This document shows positions 6,903 through 16,951 of a DNA stretch of 64,000 nucleotides, piece after piece. The notes below the pieces were generated by a model, which made no database searches, was not told where the DNA came from, and worked only from the letters and a program-made list of their open reading frames with translations. Both the position numbers and the translations under genes were made by a program. The stretch is from the NCBI RefSeq assembly GCF_004342225.1, contig NZ_SMAR01000021.1, forward strand, positions 1 through 64,000, in the 5' to 3' direction. The DNA is from Martelella mediterranea (lineage in GTDB: Bacteria > Pseudomonadota > Alphaproteobacteria > Rhizobiales > Rhizobiaceae). The stretch's first letter is position 1; each line of letters starts with the position of its first letter.

Positions 6903-8873
6903 TTGCGCAAACTTTCAAAAACTCGTTTTCTCAGAATGAACGTAGATGGTTTCGGAAGAGAATTGGCTGGCTGTACGGGCGGAAAGCCATTCGCCATATT
7001 GCTGCTTCTGCTTTTCGCCTGTTTCGTTGCCCCGCAAACAATGATGGCACAGGAACCGGGCAGCAGAAGATCCGCGTCAGACCTCTTTGATACGATTTAC
7101 GATACTGCGATTGGTGATAGTGATCGTATCCATGCCTACAAAACGCTGGTGGAAAATCCAATTTCACCACCGGATACGAAAAGTCCGCGCGCCACGCTGG
7201 AGAGCTTTCTGGTTATTATGCGGACTGCCACCGATCTCTGGGTTGAGACGCGTGACCAGTTTTTTAGCAACAGCAACTTTTTTCTGACTTCTAAGGAAAA
7301 GGATCAGCTTGAGCTTGTTTCCGCGCTTTTGGGAAAAGCTGCTCTCACTTTCGATATGTCGGCGGTGCCTGCCGCGTCGCGCGAACGCGCAAGCGTCGAA
7401 ATCGTTCTGCAGATGCAGGAAATCCTTGACCGCGTGTATCTTCCGGCACTTGAAGAGGTTCCTGGCGTGCCTGCAGGCTTGACGCAAGATAACCGGGAGC
7501 CACCTGAAAGGTGGACAATTCCGGGAACGAACCTGACTATTGCACTGCAGGAAGACGGTCCGAGAGCGGGAGAGTATCTGTTTACGCAAGGAACAGTCGA
7601 TCGCATTCCAAGTGACTACGATGTCATTAAAGCGCTACCGATTGCTTCTGACCGCGGCGAAGATCTCTATTCCTACTACATCTACACGCCCGGTAATCTC
7701 GTTGCACCGCAATGGTATCAATATATCCTGAGCGGGCCGCCGTGGTTGCAAAAAACCTTCTCCGGACAAACCGTCTGGCAATGGGCGGGAATGGCGCTTC
7801 TGCTGCTTTTCAGCCTGATTGGTATCATGCTGTTTGCACGCTGGAATGCGCGTCGCGCTGTTCCTGTTGATCCGACGCTCAGGCAAATTCGCCACGTTAT
7901 CAACCCGGCCCTTCTGATCGTGATAGCGAATGCATTTCAGTTTTTGTGTGAAGAGCAGATCAACATCACCGGCGGCCTGCTTGTGTTGCTGACGACTGTG
8001 ACCAGCGTTACGATCTGGACCGCTGCGGCCTGGTTCACCTATCAGGCTTTGCAATTGATCTACCTTGCAACAAGCCGAAGCTCTGCCTTCAACAAGGCCA
8101 GTCTCGACGTCAGCCTGATTCGTACAGCATTCAGAGTCGTGTCATTTCTGGTCGCGATCATTGTTCTCGGGTATGGCGCAACGCGGATTGGAATACCGAT
8201 CTATGGTGTTGTCGCTGGTCTTGGTGTTGGTGGCCTTGCGATTGCGCTGGCCGCGCAGCCAACACTGGAGAATTTTATTGGTGGTATGATCCTTTATGCT
8301 GACCGGATCATCCGGGTTGGCGAGTTCTGCCAGTTTGAGGATATGTCCGGAACCGTAGAAGAGATCGGTATCCGTTCAACCCGTATTCGTGCCCTCGACC
8401 GAACACTGATCATCGTTTCCAACGCCGACCTCGCCAAGCGCAAAATCATCAATTACAGCCAAAGAGATGTGTTCCTGTTCCGCCATAAAATCGGGCTGCG
8501 CTATGAAACGGAATCTCAGGTTCTGCGCGCGATCATCGCAGATATCAGGAACCTTCTTGAGCAAAGCGAATCGGTTCTTGAAGAGCCACTGCGTGTTCGC
8601 CTTATCGAATACGCCGACTTTTCGATCCTGATTGATGTTTATGCCAACATCGCATCCACAGATCTCAATGCCTTTCTCGAAGTTCAGGAAGATCTTTTGA
8701 TTTCGATTCGCTCGATTGTTGAAAACCACGGTGCAGGCTTCGCCTTCCCGTCGTCGACTGTTTACCTCTCGCGCGATCAGATTCCGGAACCGATCACTGA
8801 CCAGGCCGTTTCAGGCCATAAGGAGCCCGGCGAGACGTCATATTCCGCCAGCGGCAATAGCAGCAAAACCTGA
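6903..8873 (+). CDS. MscS-family mechanosensitive ion channel
   Basis: Inner-membrane channel of the MscS superfamily that releases solutes on hypo-osmotic shock. The 656-residue product starts with a basic stretch and a hydrophobic signal/anchor at about residues 28-48. A periplasmic domain of about 230 residues follows, then four to five membrane segments from about residue 285. The conserved pore helix and beta domain are clear: GLGVGGLAIALAAQPTLENF, then GGMILYADRIIRVGEFC, TVEEIGIRSTRIRALDRT and NADLAKRKIINYS. The TTG at 6903 is chosen because GGGGGA lies 6 bases upstream; an ATG at 6936 has no good ribosome site. The large periplasmic N-terminal domain places it with long MscS homologues rather than the short MscS type. 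Confidence 0.85.
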   Translation: MRKLSKTRFLRMNVDGFGRELAGCTGGKPFAILLLLLFACFVAPQTMMAQEPGSRRSASDLFDTIYDTAIGDSDRIHAYKTLVENPISPPDTKSPRATLESFLVIMRTATDLWVETRDQFFSNSNFFLTSKEKDQLELVSALLGKAALTFDMSAVPAASRERASVEIVLQMQEILDRVYLPALEEVPGVPAGLTQDNREPPERWTIPGTNLTIALQEDGPRAGEYLFTQGTVDRIPSDYDVIKALPIASDRGEDLYSYYIYTPGNLVAPQWYQYILSGPPWLQKTFSGQTVWQWAGMALLLLFSLIGIMLFARWNARRAVPVDPTLRQIRHVINPALLIVIANAFQFLCEEQINITGGLLVLLTTVTSVTIWTAAAWFTYQALQLIYLATSRSSAFNKASLDVSLIRTAFRVVSFLVAIIVLGYGATRIGIPIYGVVAGLGVGGLAIALAAQPTLENFIGGMILYADRIIRVGEFCQFEDMSGTVEEIGIRSTRIRALDRTLIIVSNADLAKRKIINYSQRDVFLFRHKIGLRYETESQVLRAIIADIRNLLEQSESVLEEPLRVRLIEYADFSILIDVYANIASTDLNAFLEVQEDLLISIRSIVENHGAGFAFPSSTVYLSRDQIPEPITDQAVSGHKEPGETSYSASGNSSKT

Positions 8874-8901
8874 CGGGTGGCCTGTCGCCCGTCATCATGT
8901 G

Positions 8902-9582
8902 ATGGTGAGGCCGATGTGGAACTGGTTCAGCGAAAATGCGACTGCACTCAATGCACTTGCAAGCATATTTACGCTCTTGATCTGGGCCATTTATCTGCAA
9001 ATTCTCGTCGGCAGCTACCGTGAGGGCCATAGGGCCAAGATCCTGATCAATCGCGGGGCTGGCCCGACGTTGAACGGCCGTTGCCTGATCGCGAATATGA
9101 GCGCGAAAGCCATATACATCGATGCCGTGCTTCTCGACTTCTGGCTTGAGCAGGATGGTCAGAACCAGCACCACAGCTACTCGCTCAGCAATCTGAGCTT
9201 TGAACGATACGAAGCGCGTGACCCACGGTCGAAATGGTTCCAGGGACCGCTCGATGCGGGCGAGCATATTGATATCGGTTCTTTCCATGCCCTCGTGGAA
9301 ACGATGTCGCCTGACGGCTTTGATTCTTATGACAAGCTCCAGAGTATCAAAATCACGGTTGCTGCCACCTATGCCTCTGAAGACCGCCCTGTTGCCGCAG
9401 AAAGGGTTTTTGATGTCTTTCAGAATGGTTCAGAACAGCTTCTTTCACCGAGAAGCTATTCGGCACATCAGATTCGCTCCCGTCGCGGACGCAGACGCAT
9501 CATAAGTGCCATGCGGTCTCTCCATGATTCTGAACGGCCAAACACTGAGAAGGACACTGGAGCGGTGAAGCCGTTTACCTAG
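8902..9582 (+). CDS. Hypothetical membrane-anchored protein
   Basis: No family was recognised. The product is about 226 residues. One N-terminal membrane helix (ALASIFTLLIWAIYLQILVG, about residues 15-35) is followed by a soluble domain of mixed composition and a basic C-terminal segment containing RSRRGRRR. Start choice is uncertain: ATG 8902 or 8914 both keep the helix near the N-terminus, while longer in-frame starts overlap the end of the channel gene. It lies 28 bp after the MscS-family gene on the same strand, so it is probably cotranscribed and may be an accessory protein of that channel; this is inference from position only. Confidence 0.6.
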   Translation: MVRPMWNWFSENATALNALASIFTLLIWAIYLQILVGSYREGHRAKILINRGAGPTLNGRCLIANMSAKAIYIDAVLLDFWLEQDGQNQHHSYSLSNLSFERYEARDPRSKWFQGPLDAGEHIDIGSFHALVETMSPDGFDSYDKLQSIKITVAATYASEDRPVAAERVFDVFQNGSEQLLSPRSYSAHQIRSRRGRRRIISAMRSLHDSERPNTEKDTGAVKPFT

Positions 9583-9675
9583 GTTTTTCCGACGGCCCTG
9601 GCCTCAATAGCCGCGCTGATATTCAATGCGATTGTGGATGAAAATTATCTGTTTCATTTTTTTTATAAAAAGGGC

Positions 9676-9704
9676 TTGGCAAATCGCCTTCGCGTTTGTA
9701 TTAA
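9676..9704 (+). promoter_or_regulatory. Promoter of tRNA-Asn
   Basis: TTGGCA at 9676-9681 and TATTAA at 9699-9704 are separated by 17 bases, about 38 bases before the mature tRNA. Confidence 0.55.
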
Positions 9705-9741
9705 CCCGCTCACACCGCAGCGCCCAACCGGGCGCAAATGT

Positions 9742-9816
9742 TCCCTGGTAGCTCAGCGGTAGAGCACTCGACTGTTAATCGATAGGTCGTCGGTTCGAAT
9801 CCGACCCGGGGAGCCA
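9742..9816 (+). tRNA. tRNA-Asn (GTT)
   Basis: A 75-base cloverleaf with acceptor stem TCCCTGG/CCGGGGA, D arm GCTCAGCGGTAGAGC, anticodon loop CTGTTAA (anticodon GTT), T arm GTCGGTTCGAATCCGAC and an encoded CCA end. Confidence 0.97.
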
Positions 9817-10369
9817 TTTCTTTTCTGTACAGCCCGAAGACATAGGTAACAGAATGTGCCTAAGACACGGGTGACAACCTCGTGCCGAACGGGTTGTCGA
9901 TAATCTGCAATGTTATCTGTTCCACATCTTCTATGTTGAGGTTTCCGACGCCCGATTGTGGGGTTTGGAACCTGTGACTATGCATCGGCCCCATACAGTT
10001 TCGTGAATGGCAGTGTCCATCACAGTGCTCATGCTTGATGGCAACAAGCGCTCCGCCTCTTCGGTGAATGAGGTTGTCTGGGGACGGTTTATTGTGTGCC
10101 GGATGGGCTTGAGCGTCGCTGTGTGATGGTCTCACAGAAACTGTGGATAGGTTGAACGCGCCGCGTTGCCCCGCTTCGTTGCGGGCAGCGATCATGTTTT
10201 TCGCTGGAAAAGGATTTTCTCAAGCGGGACAGAGATTATTGCCAGATCAATCCTCTCCCCGATTCGGATTGCAAGCGTGCCGGGGGCTGCTTTGGCCTGA
10301 AGCGCTTGTGTGATCGCGCCTCAGGCAATTTAATAACGATGTCATGATGCTGAAAGCTACGGAAAAGGC
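9817..10369. other. Gene-poor stretch, possible decayed IS481-type element
   Basis: No credible gene is present in these 553 bp. An open frame on the minus strand (9860-10195) has no family features and is probably chance. Two degenerate direct repeats, AAGACATAGGTAACAG (9837-9852) and AAGACACGGGTGACAA (9862-9877), match at 12 of 16 positions and are spaced 25 bases apart. From memory, repeated GACA-GGTAACA units of this sort occur near the ends of rhizobial IS481-family elements. The location just 3' of a tRNA gene is a common insertion site. No transposase reading frame remains, and no duplicate of the tRNA 3' end was found. Confidence 0.3.
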
Positions 10370-13300
10370 TTACGCCGCATCCTCATTTTCTTCTGCATCT
10401 GCCGGGATGTAGTTAAGCACCGGCGCCAGCCAGCGCTCGACATCTGCGATGCTCATACCCTTTCTCGCCGCATAGTCTTCAACCTGATCTCTCTCGATTT
10501 TGGCAACGCCAAAATAATAGCTGTCGGGATGCCCGATATAAAGACCAGAAACGGATGAGCCCGGCCACATCGCGAAGCTCTCCGTCAGTTCGACGCCAGT
10601 TGCATTTTCCGCATCCAGAAGGTCGAACAGTGTCTGCTTTTCCGTATGATCCGGCTGGGCAGGATATCCAGGCGCAGGACGAATGCCGCCATAGGCCTCA
10701 CCAATCAGCTCTGTGTTGGAGAAAGCCTCATTCGGGGCATATCCCCAGTAATCACGTCTGACGCGCTCATGCATGCATTCTGCAAAGGCCTCAGCAAAGC
10801 GATCAGCCAGTGCCTTGACCATAATCGACGAATAATCGTCGTTGGCCCGTTCAAATCGTTCAGCAATCGCCACTTCCTCGATTCCGGCCGTCACAACAAA
10901 GCCACCGACATAATCCGGCTTGCCGCTTTCCAGCGGAGCGACAAAATCAGACATGGCGACGTTTGGCCTATCGCGGCGTTTTGAAAGCTGCTGGCGCAGT
11001 GTATAGAAAGTCGCCAGCTCCTGTGAACGCGTTTCATCCGTGTAAACGCGGATGTCATCGCCCACCGTGTTTGCTGGCCAGAAGCCGATGACAGCGCGCG
11101 GGCGGAACCATTTTTCATCAATGATCTGCTTCAGCATCGCGTTGGCCTCAGCAAAGAGTTGACGGGCTGTCTCGCCCTGTTTTTCGTCTTCCAGAATATC
11201 CGGATAGCGTCCGCGCAATTCCCAGGTCTGGAAAAAAGGTGTCCAATCGATATAGCGCGCCAGTGTTTCCAGGTCGTAATCCTCAAACACCTTCGTTCCG
11301 AAGAAAGATGGCTTATGTGGCTCATAAGCCTGCCAGTCGATCTGCACGGGGTTGGCGCGTGCAGCTGCAAGCGGTAAGCGGTTTTTGCGGGCTTCCGCCT
11401 TGCGATGCTTTTCAGCAACTTCGGCATATTCATCACGGATGCCTGTGACGTATTTCTCCTTCAGCTCCCGCGTCAGAAGATTGTTGACCACACCAACGGC
11501 ACGGCTGGCATCGGTCACATAAATCGCCTGACCAGCCTGATAAGCGGGGTGAATCTTGACAGCCGTATGCACCCGGCTTGTGGTCGCTCCACCGATCAGG
11601 AGGGGGATGTCAAAACCCTGCCGCTCCATCTCGCTTGCAACATGAACCATCTCATCCAGTGACGGTGTGATCAGTCCGGAAAGTCCAATGATATCGGCGT
11701 TGTGCTCCTTTGCCGCTGCAAGTATCTTCTCTGCCGGGACCATCACACCAAGGTCGATGATCTCATAATTGTTGCAGGCGAGAACGACTCCCACAATGTT
11801 CTTGCCGATGTCATGGACATCGCCCTTCACCGTTGCCATGATCACCTTGCCGGCGGCCTGATTGTCTTCACCACCGTTCCGGCGTTTTTCTTCTTCCATA
11901 TACGGCAGAAGAACGGCAACGCCCTGTTTCATGACGCGCGCCGACTTCACAACCTGCGGCAAAAACATCTTGCCAGCGCCGAACAGGTCACCCACGACAT
12001 TCATACCGGCCATCAACGGGCCTTCAATGACATGCAGTGGCCTTTCAGCGGCCTGCCGTGCTTCTTCGACATCGGATTCGATATATTCGGTAATGCCGTT
12101 GACGAGGGCATGTTCAAGCCGCTTTTCGACTGGCCATTCACGCCACTCAAGGTTCTGCTTGCGCTCTTCACTCTTGCCCGTTCCGCGATACCGCTCGGCG
12201 ATATCCAGAAGCCGTTCCGTGGCATCTTTGCGGCGATTGAGAACGACATCTTCGCAGGCTTCTTTCAGCTCCGGATCAATCGTTTCATAAACGATCAGCT
12301 GCCCCGCATTGACAATGCCCATATCCATGCCGGCCTGAATGGCATGATAGAGGAACACTGCATGCATTGCCTGTCTTACGGGTTCATTGCCGCGGAACGA
12401 AAAGGACAGATTGGAAACACCGCCGGAGATATGGGTATGTGGCAGGCTTTCGCGAATGGCTTTCGTCGCCTGAATGAAGTCAACACCATAATTGTCGTGC
12501 TCTTCAATGCCGGTGGCGACCGCAAAAATATTCGGATCAAAAACAATGTCCTCTGGCGGAAAGCCGACCTGCCGGGTGAGGATATTGTAGGCGCGGGTAC
12601 AGATATCGACCTTGCGCTCGAATGTATCCGCCTGCCCCTGCTCGTCAAAGGCCATCACCACCGTTGCAGCGCCGTAATTGCGGATCAGGCGTGCCTTGGC
12701 GATGAAATCCTCTTCGCCTTCCTTAAGTGAAATTGAATTCACCAGCGCTTTGCCCTGGGTGCATTTCAGTCCGGCCTCAATGATCTCAAACTTGGAGGAA
12801 TCGATCATCAGCGGAACGCGCGCGATATCAGGTTCGGCTGCCAGAAGGTTGAGATACTCAACCATCGCCTTTTCAGAATCGATCAGCCCCTCATCCATAT
12901 TGATGTCGATGATTTGCGCCCCGGCCTCGACCTGATCCCGGGCGACATCCAGCGCCGTTGCATAGTCTGCATTTGTAATCAGTTTTCTGAAGCGTGCCGA
13001 ACCTGTCACATTCGTGCGTTCACCGACATTCACGAAAGGAATGTCTTCTGTGAGAACGAAAGGTTCGAGTCCGGACAAGGCCAGCAGCGGCTTATGCTCC
13101 GGGATTTCGCGTGGGGGATACTGCGAAACCGTCTCGGCCAATGCGGCAATATGATCGGGCGTTGAACCGCAACAGCCACCGATCACGTTTACAAGCCCCT
13201 GCTCTGCAAACGGCCGGATGAGTTCGGCCATCTGATCCGGATCCTGGTCATACTGTCCGAACTCGTTCGGCAAGCCAGCATTCGGATAAGCGCAGATGAA

Positions 13301-14140
13301 GGTGTCTGCAACGCCCGACAATTCCTGCAGATGCGGAAGCATGGCATCAGCACCGAGCGCGCAGTTCAGGCCGATAGTAAAGGGGCTGGCGTGGCGCAGC
13401 GAATACCAGAAGGCTGACGGTGTCTGGCCCGACAGTGTACGCCCTGAAAGGTCGGTGATCGTGCCGGAGATCATGAGCGGAAGCTCAATCCCCTTGTCCT
13501 CAAACGCCTGCCGTGCAGCAAAAACGGCTGCTTTGGCATTGAGCGTATCAAAAATCGTTTCAATCAGAATCAGGTCTGAACCGCCGTCAATCAGGCCATT
13601 AATCTGCTCACGGTAGGCAATCCGTAAATCATCAAAGGAAACAGCGCGATAGCCAGGATTATTAACGTCAGGCGAGATCGAGGCCGTGCGATTGGTCGGG
13701 CCGACAGCACCGGCAACAAAACGGCGGCGGCCGTCTTCTTTTTCAGCACGGATGGCCGCGCGACGGGCAAGGCGCGCGCCGTCGCGGTTCAGATCGTAGA
13801 CGACGTCTTGCATCTGATAGTCGGCCTGCGCGATGCGAGTCGCTGAAAACGTGTTGGTCTCCAGAATATCCGCTCCGGCGATTGCGTAGTCGAAGTGTAT
13901 GTCTTCGACCGCCTTCGGTTGTGACAGGATCAGGAGGTCATTGTTACCCTGCTGATGACAGGCGCAGCCGACAAACCGATCGCCACGGAAATGGTCTTCA
14001 TCAAAGCCAAGCCCCTGAATCTGTGTACCCGTTGCACCATCCAGAACAAGAATGCGTTCGCGCGCAGCTTTTTCAAGTGCAGCGCGAATTTCAGAGCCGG
14101 TACGCCTGGGCAATTCTTCTCCGAACAGATCATCAAACAT
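10370..14140 (-). CDS. metH: Cobalamin-dependent methionine synthase
   Basis: Transfers a methyl group from 5-methyltetrahydrofolate to homocysteine through methylcobalamin. The product is 1256 residues and contains all four modules. The homocysteine/zinc domain has GLNCALGAD near residue 258 and [11 protein letters not shown] near 322. The folate domain begins with [14 protein letters not shown] near 370. The cobalamin domain has the [10 protein letters not shown] axial-histidine motif near 775. The reactivation domain has [12 protein letters not shown] near 1155. ATG 14140 is chosen because GGAG lies 7 bases upstream; the frame extends to a TTG two codons earlier. A palindromic operator lies 33-52 bp upstream. 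The gene stands alone without metF. Confidence 0.97.
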   Translation of the reverse strand: MFDDLFGEELPRRTGSEIRAALEKAARERILVLDGATGTQIQGLGFDEDHFRGDRFVGCACHQQGNNDLLILSQPKAVEDIHFDYAIAGADILETNTFSATRIAQADYQMQDVVYDLNRDGARLARRAAIRAEKEDGRRRFVAGAVGPTNRTASISPDVNNPGYRAVSFDDLRIAYREQINGLIDGGSDLILIETIFDTLNAKAAVFAARQAFEDKGIELPLMISGTITDLSGRTLSGQTPSAFWYSLRHASPFTIGLNCALGADAMLPHLQELSGVADTFICAYPNAGLPNEFGQYDQDPDQMAELIRPFAEQGLVNVIGGCCGSTPDHIAALAETVSQYPPREIPEHKPLLALSGLEPFVLTEDIPFVNVGERTNVTGSARFRKLITNADYATALDVARDQVEAGAQIIDINMDEGLIDSEKAMVEYLNLLAAEPDIARVPLMIDSSKFEIIEAGLKCTQGKALVNSISLKEGEEDFIAKARLIRNYGAATVVMAFDEQGQADTFERKVDICTRAYNILTRQVGFPPEDIVFDPNIFAVATGIEEHDNYGVDFIQATKAIRESLPHTHISGGVSNLSFSFRGNEPVRQAMHAVFLYHAIQAGMDMGIVNAGQLIVYETIDPELKEACEDVVLNRRKDATERLLDIAERYRGTGKSEERKQNLEWREWPVEKRLEHALVNGITEYIESDVEEARQAAERPLHVIEGPLMAGMNVVGDLFGAGKMFLPQVVKSARVMKQGVAVLLPYMEEEKRRNGGEDNQAAGKVIMATVKGDVHDIGKNIVGVVLACNNYEIIDLGVMVPAEKILAAAKEHNADIIGLSGLITPSLDEMVHVASEMERQGFDIPLLIGGATTSRVHTAVKIHPAYQAGQAIYVTDASRAVGVVNNLLTRELKEKYVTGIRDEYAEVAEKHRKAEARKNRLPLAAARANPVQIDWQAYEPHKPSFFGTKVFEDYDLETLARYIDWTPFFQTWELRGRYPDILEDEKQGETARQLFAEANAMLKQIIDEKWFRPRAVIGFWPANTVGDDIRVYTDETRSQELATFYTLRQQLSKRRDRPNVAMSDFVAPLESGKPDYVGGFVVTAGIEEVAIAERFERANDDYSSIMVKALADRFAEAFAECMHERVRRDYWGYAPNEAFSNTELIGEAYGGIRPAPGYPAQPDHTEKQTLFDLLDAENATGVELTESFAMWPGSSVSGLYIGHPDSYYFGVAKIERDQVEDYAARKGMSIADVERWLAPVLNYIPADAEENEDAA

Positions 14141-14172
14141 CAGCAAACTCCAAATGCGAAAGGTCGCAAATC

Positions 14173-14195
14173 ACATAAAGATATCTTTATGTCAA
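14173..14195 (-). promoter_or_regulatory. Palindromic operator and -35 box upstream of metH
   Basis: ACATAAAGATATCTTTATGT at 14173-14192 is a perfect 20-bp palindrome. On the minus strand a TTGACA (14190-14195) overlaps its edge, so a protein bound there would cover the spacer of the promoter. In alphaproteobacteria the ArsR-type regulators SahR/SamR control metH and metF through AAAGATATCTTT-like palindromes; the assignment here rests on that recalled motif and on position. The regulator gene itself is not in the window. The rest of 14196-14478 carries no feature that I can support. Confidence 0.6.
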
Positions 14196-14478
14196 TATAC
14201 GGTGTATTTCTAATATTACCTGACAGCACCGATATGTCTTCACGTTACGTTCAATGCACTGCCAAAGTTGCACGAATTTCACTCGATATGATTGATATCA
14301 ATACAAAACCGCGTTGAACCCTTACAACGAATAGGTATAACTTTGTACCCGAGATTGTGGTCGGGCTCTGCAGGAAATCAACCTTTTGCGCAAAGCCAGT
14401 TCATAACCCCAGACAGGTCGGGTTGGAGGCGAAAAGCATGTCGCAAACCCGGATCATAACAGAGCGGAGGATGATCCC

Positions 14479-15741
14479 ATGAAGCCAAAGGTCAATACAC
14501 TTGTTGCGCCACCGCGCTGGATCAAGCGGCCCTACCATCGTGAATGGTTGTGGCAGCAGGCCAATAACCTGTTTGACTATTTTCAGTATCGCTCCATCAA
14601 TCCCAAGGGTGGATTCTACGAGTTTGATGTTGATGGTAAACCACTTCAGGCAGATAACCCGACGCGCGGTATTCATACGACGACGCGCATGATTCACTGC
14701 ATGGCGATTGGTCACCTTCTGGGCCGTCCGGGCTGCGACGATCTCCTCAACCACGGCATGAACTACCTATGGGAGCATCATCGCGATCAGAAGAATGGCG
14801 GCTATTTCTGGCAGATCAACGACGACGGTCCGCTCGGAGAGCCTACCAAGCAGGCTTATGGTCACGCCTTTGTTCTTCTGGCCGCTTCCTCCGCCAAGTT
14901 TGCGGGCCACCCGCTGGCTGATGCTATGATTGCCGATGTCACCGAGGTCATCAAGGAGCGGTTCTGGGAAGACAAATACGGTGCGGTTGCCGAAGAGTTT
15001 CATACGGACTGGACACCGGTTCCGGGCTATCGCGGTCAAAACTGCAATATGCATATGACCGAAGCACTGATGGAAGCTTATGAAGTGACCGGCAATGTTG
15101 AATATCTGACAATGGCCAAGAGCATTGCGGAGCTGATTATCAACACCCATGCCAAAGCCTGCGACTACCGTGTTCCGGAACATTTTACCGAGAACTGGCA
15201 GGTCGATTACAGTTACTCCGGAAATGAAATGTTCCGCCCTGCCGGAACGACACCGGGCCATTGGCTGGAGTGGACAAAGCTTCTGCTGCAGCTTCATACG
15301 CTCACCGGACGCAGTCATGCATGGATGCCAAAAGCCGCGCAGGAACTCTTCAAATCTGCATTCAAATACGGATGGGATTTTGAAAAGAAAGGCATCTTTT
15401 ACACGCTTGACTGGAACAACGAGCCCGCCAACCGCTCTAAACTCTGGTGGCCGCATTGCGAGGGCATCGGAGCCACGCATTTTCTGACACAGCACTTTGG
15501 CGACAACATGCACATGCTGGCCTACCGCCGTCAGTGGAGCTTTGTTGCAAGCCATCTTCTGGACCATGAAAAAGGCGGATGGCATGAAGAACTAACCGAC
15601 GACCTCGCACCGGCACATACGATCTTTCCCGGCAAGAGCGATATCTATCACGCACTGCAGGCCTGCCTGATACCGCTTTATCCTGCATTGGGAAGCGTTC
15701 CGGAAATGATCTACCGTGATGTGAAACACGATCTGGCATAA
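14479..15741 (+). CDS. AGE/YihS-family sugar epimerase or isomerase
   Basis: Member of the N-acylglucosamine 2-epimerase superfamily, (alpha/alpha)6-barrel enzymes that interconvert sugars by proton transfer between histidines. The 420-residue product is of normal length. RGIHTTTRMIHCMAIGHLLG, then GMNYLWEHHRDQKNGGYFW, and KQAYGHAFVLLAASSAKFAG carry the conserved Arg and His residues of the aldose-ketose isomerase branch (YihS, mannose isomerase), as does the late WWPHCEGIGATHFL block. ATG 14479 follows CGGAGG. No sulfoquinovose, sialic-acid or mannose catabolic genes are next to it, so the substrate is unknown. The gene has its own terminator and so is a single-gene unit. Confidence 0.8.
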   Translation: MKPKVNTLVAPPRWIKRPYHREWLWQQANNLFDYFQYRSINPKGGFYEFDVDGKPLQADNPTRGIHTTTRMIHCMAIGHLLGRPGCDDLLNHGMNYLWEHHRDQKNGGYFWQINDDGPLGEPTKQAYGHAFVLLAASSAKFAGHPLADAMIADVTEVIKERFWEDKYGAVAEEFHTDWTPVPGYRGQNCNMHMTEALMEAYEVTGNVEYLTMAKSIAELIINTHAKACDYRVPEHFTENWQVDYSYSGNEMFRPAGTTPGHWLEWTKLLLQLHTLTGRSHAWMPKAAQELFKSAFKYGWDFEKKGIFYTLDWNNEPANRSKLWWPHCEGIGATHFLTQHFGDNMHMLAYRRQWSFVASHLLDHEKGGWHEELTDDLAPAHTIFPGKSDIYHALQACLIPLYPALGSVPEMIYRDVKHDLA

Positions 15742-15771
15742 AGTCGGCTGCTTTGCTCTTTCACTTGAAGG

Positions 15772-15794
15772 CGGCCCGATCGGGCCGTTTTCTG
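15772..15794 (+). terminator. Terminator after the AGE-family gene
   Basis: CGGCCC-GATC-GGGCCG followed by TTTTCTG, 30 bp past the stop codon. Confidence 0.75.
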
Positions 15795-15924
15795 TCTGTT
15801 GAGCCAGACGTGTCCTTTGCGCCGAATGCAGTTGAACCTTGCCTGTCAGCACGGTAAACAACCATGAAAATCTGATGCCGCACGCGAGACAACTTTGTCC
15901 GCGCTTTATCCGGAAGGACCGATA

Positions 15925-16857
15925 ATGACTGCGAAAATCTTCATTGATGGCGAACATGGCACGACCGGATTGCAGATCCGCACGCGCATGGCCAAGCGCC
16001 GCGATGTGGAAATGCTGTCCATTCCGGCTGCCGAGCGGCGCAATGCTGCGATACGTGAGGACTTTCTCAATCAGGCAGATATCGCTATTTTATGCCTGCC
16101 TGATGATGCGTCGCGGGAGGCCGTCAGCATGCTTGAAGGCAATAACAGCACTCGCGTTATCGATACGTCAACGGCTTATCGTACCAATTCTGAATGGGCC
16201 TACGGCTTTGCAGAAATGGATAAAGACCAGGCCGATAAAATCCGCTCGTCCAGCCGGGTTGCCAATCCTGGTTGTTATCCGACTGGTGCGATTGGTCTGA
16301 TCCGGCCTCTGCGCGCTGCCGGAATCATTCCGGACACCTATCCAGTCACCGTAAATGCGGTTTCCGGCTATACCGGCGGTGGCAAAAACCTGATCGCTCA
16401 GATGGAAGATCAGAGCCGGGATGATTATCTCGACATTCCTCACTTTCTTTACGGGCTCAATCTCTCGCATAAACATGTGCCAGAGATGACGCAGCACGGA
16501 CTTCTGGCACGCGCGCCGGTTTTCTCGCCGTCTGTCGGTCGTTTTCCGCAAGGCATGATCGTGCAGGTGCCGCTCTACCTTGAAGCGCTTGATGGTGCAC
16601 AGGATATGAAAAGCATTCATGCCGCTTTAAGCGCACATTATGCCGGACAGTCTATTGTGAAAGTTGTGCCAATTGAGGACAGTGCTTCCCTGCCCCGCCT
16701 CAACGCCGAAGCGCTGGCCGGTGAGGACACGATGAAGATTTATGTGTTCGGCAAAGCCGGCGGCAAGCACGTTAATCTGGTGGCGCTGCTGGATAATCTG
16801 GGCAAGGGCGCTTCCGGCGCCGCAGTTCAGAATATGGACCTGATGTTATCTGCCTGA
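15925..16857 (+). CDS. argC: N-acetyl-gamma-glutamyl-phosphate reductase (type 2)
   Basis: Third step of arginine synthesis: NADPH-dependent reduction of N-acetylglutamyl phosphate to the semialdehyde. The 310-residue product matches the short type 2 family. [15 protein letters not shown] is the nucleotide-binding N-terminus, [20 protein letters not shown] holds the catalytic Cys, and [10 protein letters not shown] is the conserved histidine block. ATG 15925 follows GGAAGGA; the frame runs 30 bases further upstream without support. In S. meliloti this gene lies close downstream of rplM-rpsI; here metH and the AGE-family gene lie in between, which points to a rearrangement. Confidence 0.93.
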   Translation: MTAKIFIDGEHGTTGLQIRTRMAKRRDVEMLSIPAAERRNAAIREDFLNQADIAILCLPDDASREAVSMLEGNNSTRVIDTSTAYRTNSEWAYGFAEMDKDQADKIRSSSRVANPGCYPTGAIGLIRPLRAAGIIPDTYPVTVNAVSGYTGGGKNLIAQMEDQSRDDYLDIPHFLYGLNLSHKHVPEMTQHGLLARAPVFSPSVGRFPQGMIVQVPLYLEALDGAQDMKSIHAALSAHYAGQSIVKVVPIEDSASLPRLNAEALAGEDTMKIYVFGKAGGKHVNLVALLDNLGKGASGAAVQNMDLMLSA

Positions 16858-16951
16858 TCTGGATGGTAAACGATGCGTCATCTTAATGGCGTATCGAAGC
16901 CTGCTGACCTTCTCGCTATATTGTCTTCAAGACTTTATCAGCGAGGTTATT

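Noticed and set aside
9860-10195. 111-codon minus-strand open frame after tRNA-Asn
   Set aside because: His/Arg/Pro-rich with no domain and no ribosome site; more likely chance in non-coding or IS-derived DNA.
11702-12730. 342-codon plus-strand open frame opposite metH
   Set aside because: Lies fully within metH on the other strand; no family match and odd composition.
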